DNA of 64,000 nucleotides. Source: Paramacrobiotus metropolitanus (taxonomy: Eukaryota; Tardigrada; Eutardigrada; Parachela; Macrobiotidae). Under the pieces are notes generated by a model that worked only from the letters and a program-made list of their open reading frames with translations, was not told the origin of the DNA and made no database searches. This document shows positions 63,568-64,000 of this stretch, one piece after another. The translations under genes and the position numbers were made by a program. The stretch is taken from NCBI RefSeq assembly GCF_019649055.1, contig NW_026570446.1:57203-121202 (forward strand), written 5' to 3'. How positions within the stretch are numbered: position 1 is the first letter of the stretch; each line of letters starts with the position of its first letter.

Positions 63568-64000
63568 AATAACTACGTGGTGAAACTGCTCCAAAGTCTG
63601 CTTTTAAGGGTTATTCGATGCGCTGAGCACGAATCTGAAATCGGTTTGCAAAAAAAATTTCACCAGAAAAGTTACTGTCAGACGTCACATTTTCGCCATG
63701 TCAGAGATCTCAATAACTACGTGGTGAAACTGTCCAAAGTCTGCTTTTAAGGTTATTCGATGCGCTGAGCACGAATCTGAAATCGGTTTGCAAAAAAAAT
63801 TTCACCAGAAAAGTTACTGTCAGACGTCACATTTTCGCCATGTTGTCAGAACTCAATAACTACGTGGTGAAACTGCTCCAAAGTCTGCTTTTAAGGGTTA
63901 TTCGATGCGCTGAGCACGAATTTTAAGTCGGTTTGCAAAAAAAAATCACCGAAAAAAGTTATGGAAAACTTGACTTTCACCGGCATTTTGGATCTCAATA

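Larger units (their letters stand above)
1..64000 (+). repeat. Satellite DNA array, 144-147 bp monomer, types A and B, head to tail
   Basis: The same monomer recurs throughout, always in one orientation, interrupted only by five insert copies. Taking the monomer start at ctcaataactacgtggtgaa, a typical type A unit counts to 146 bp and a typical type B unit to 144 bp; A-run length moves both by 1-3 bp. Positions 1-70 are nearly identical in both types. Positions 70-80 read ctgaaatcgg in A and ttcaagtcgg in B. After the A-run and tttcacc, the final 40 bp or so is the diagnostic module: ctgtcagacgtgtcac...ttgtcagaa in A, tggaaaacttgac...ggcatttttagat in B. The modules look like diverged homologues (cgccatgttg against ccggcatttt), so the family probably began as a dimer. 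I do not recognise the satellite family. Confidence 0.97.
53001..64000 (+). repeat. Satellite block IV: right-hand subfamily, rich in chimeric and shortened monomers
   Basis: About 75 monomers. B units mostly end in tttgatctc, so the BglII site is lost. A units often carry the short cagacgtcacatt form. Chimeras between A and B modules are frequent: gttatggaaatgtcacattttcgcc then ttgagatctc (57395-57430), gttatgtcaaacg (59380), gttatggaaaactgtcac (59522), ccattttgagatctc (60405) and ccatgttgtgatctc (54493). Shorter A-runs and deletions such as aaaaaaaatcaccg (60074) are common. No gene or non-satellite insert is seen. Confidence 0.87.

Noticed and set aside
1-64000. CRISPR array
   Set aside because: The unit is about 145 bp with no short palindromic repeat and unique spacer pattern; the variable module has only two forms. 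The context is eukaryotic.
1-64000. Telomeric or rDNA spacer repeats
   Set aside because: No TTAGGG-, TTAGG- or TTTAGGG-type arrays and no rRNA segments were seen.

Overview
The window is almost entirely one tandemly repeated satellite DNA with no intact gene. Head-to-tail monomers of about 144-147 bp fill it from end to end on one strand, roughly 400 copies by length. A noncoding array this long, plus a LINE-type retrotransposon fragment with an AATAAA signal and an ATTATT-type 3' end, points to a eukaryote, most likely an animal. The setting would be heterochromatin, perhaps centromeric or pericentromeric. I cannot name the species.

Two monomer types alternate irregularly. Both share a roughly 100 bp core, which includes ctcaataactacgtggtgaa and gatgcgctgagcacgaat. 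They differ in the last 40 bp or so. Type A (about 146-147 bp) carries a ctgtcagacgtgtcacattt module. Type B (about 144-146 bp) carries tggaaaacttgac followed by caccggcattttt and, in the left half, a BglII site (agatct).

Layout: 1-29297 is an irregular A/B mixture. 29298-33066 holds a higher-order repeat of 7-8 monomers (with one 11-monomer unit), and 33067-34526 holds two copies of a 5-monomer higher-order repeat of about 730 bp. From 34527 to 46196 the array contains five nearly identical, same-orientation copies of a roughly 1 kb insert, separated by 0.5-3.6 kb of satellite. 46197-64000 is satellite of a different subfamily (ggatct or tgatct instead of agatct, ttttaagtcgg, gtgaaacagctcc), with more chimeric and truncated monomers toward the right end.

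Each insert is a 5'-truncated non-LTR retrotransposon read on the minus strand. It keeps the last 150-160 residues of a reverse-transcriptase-type ORF2 (an RRFTK motif near its start and a VWNELP motif near its end), a 3' UTR of about 500 bp, a small hairpin, AATAAA, and a short ATTATT tail. All five share both satellite junctions, so one insertion was copied along with its flanking satellite by unequal exchange or a similar process.

The repeated open frames in the satellite (about 48-49 codons per monomer) arise from monomer length and are not genes: recurrent subfamily variants put stop codons in that frame. Frequent one-base length differences in A and T runs may be partly assembly or read error. 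I found no RNA gene, CRISPR array, prokaryotic gene or previously undescribed functional system. The noteworthy content is the satellite organisation and the co-amplified LINE fragment.
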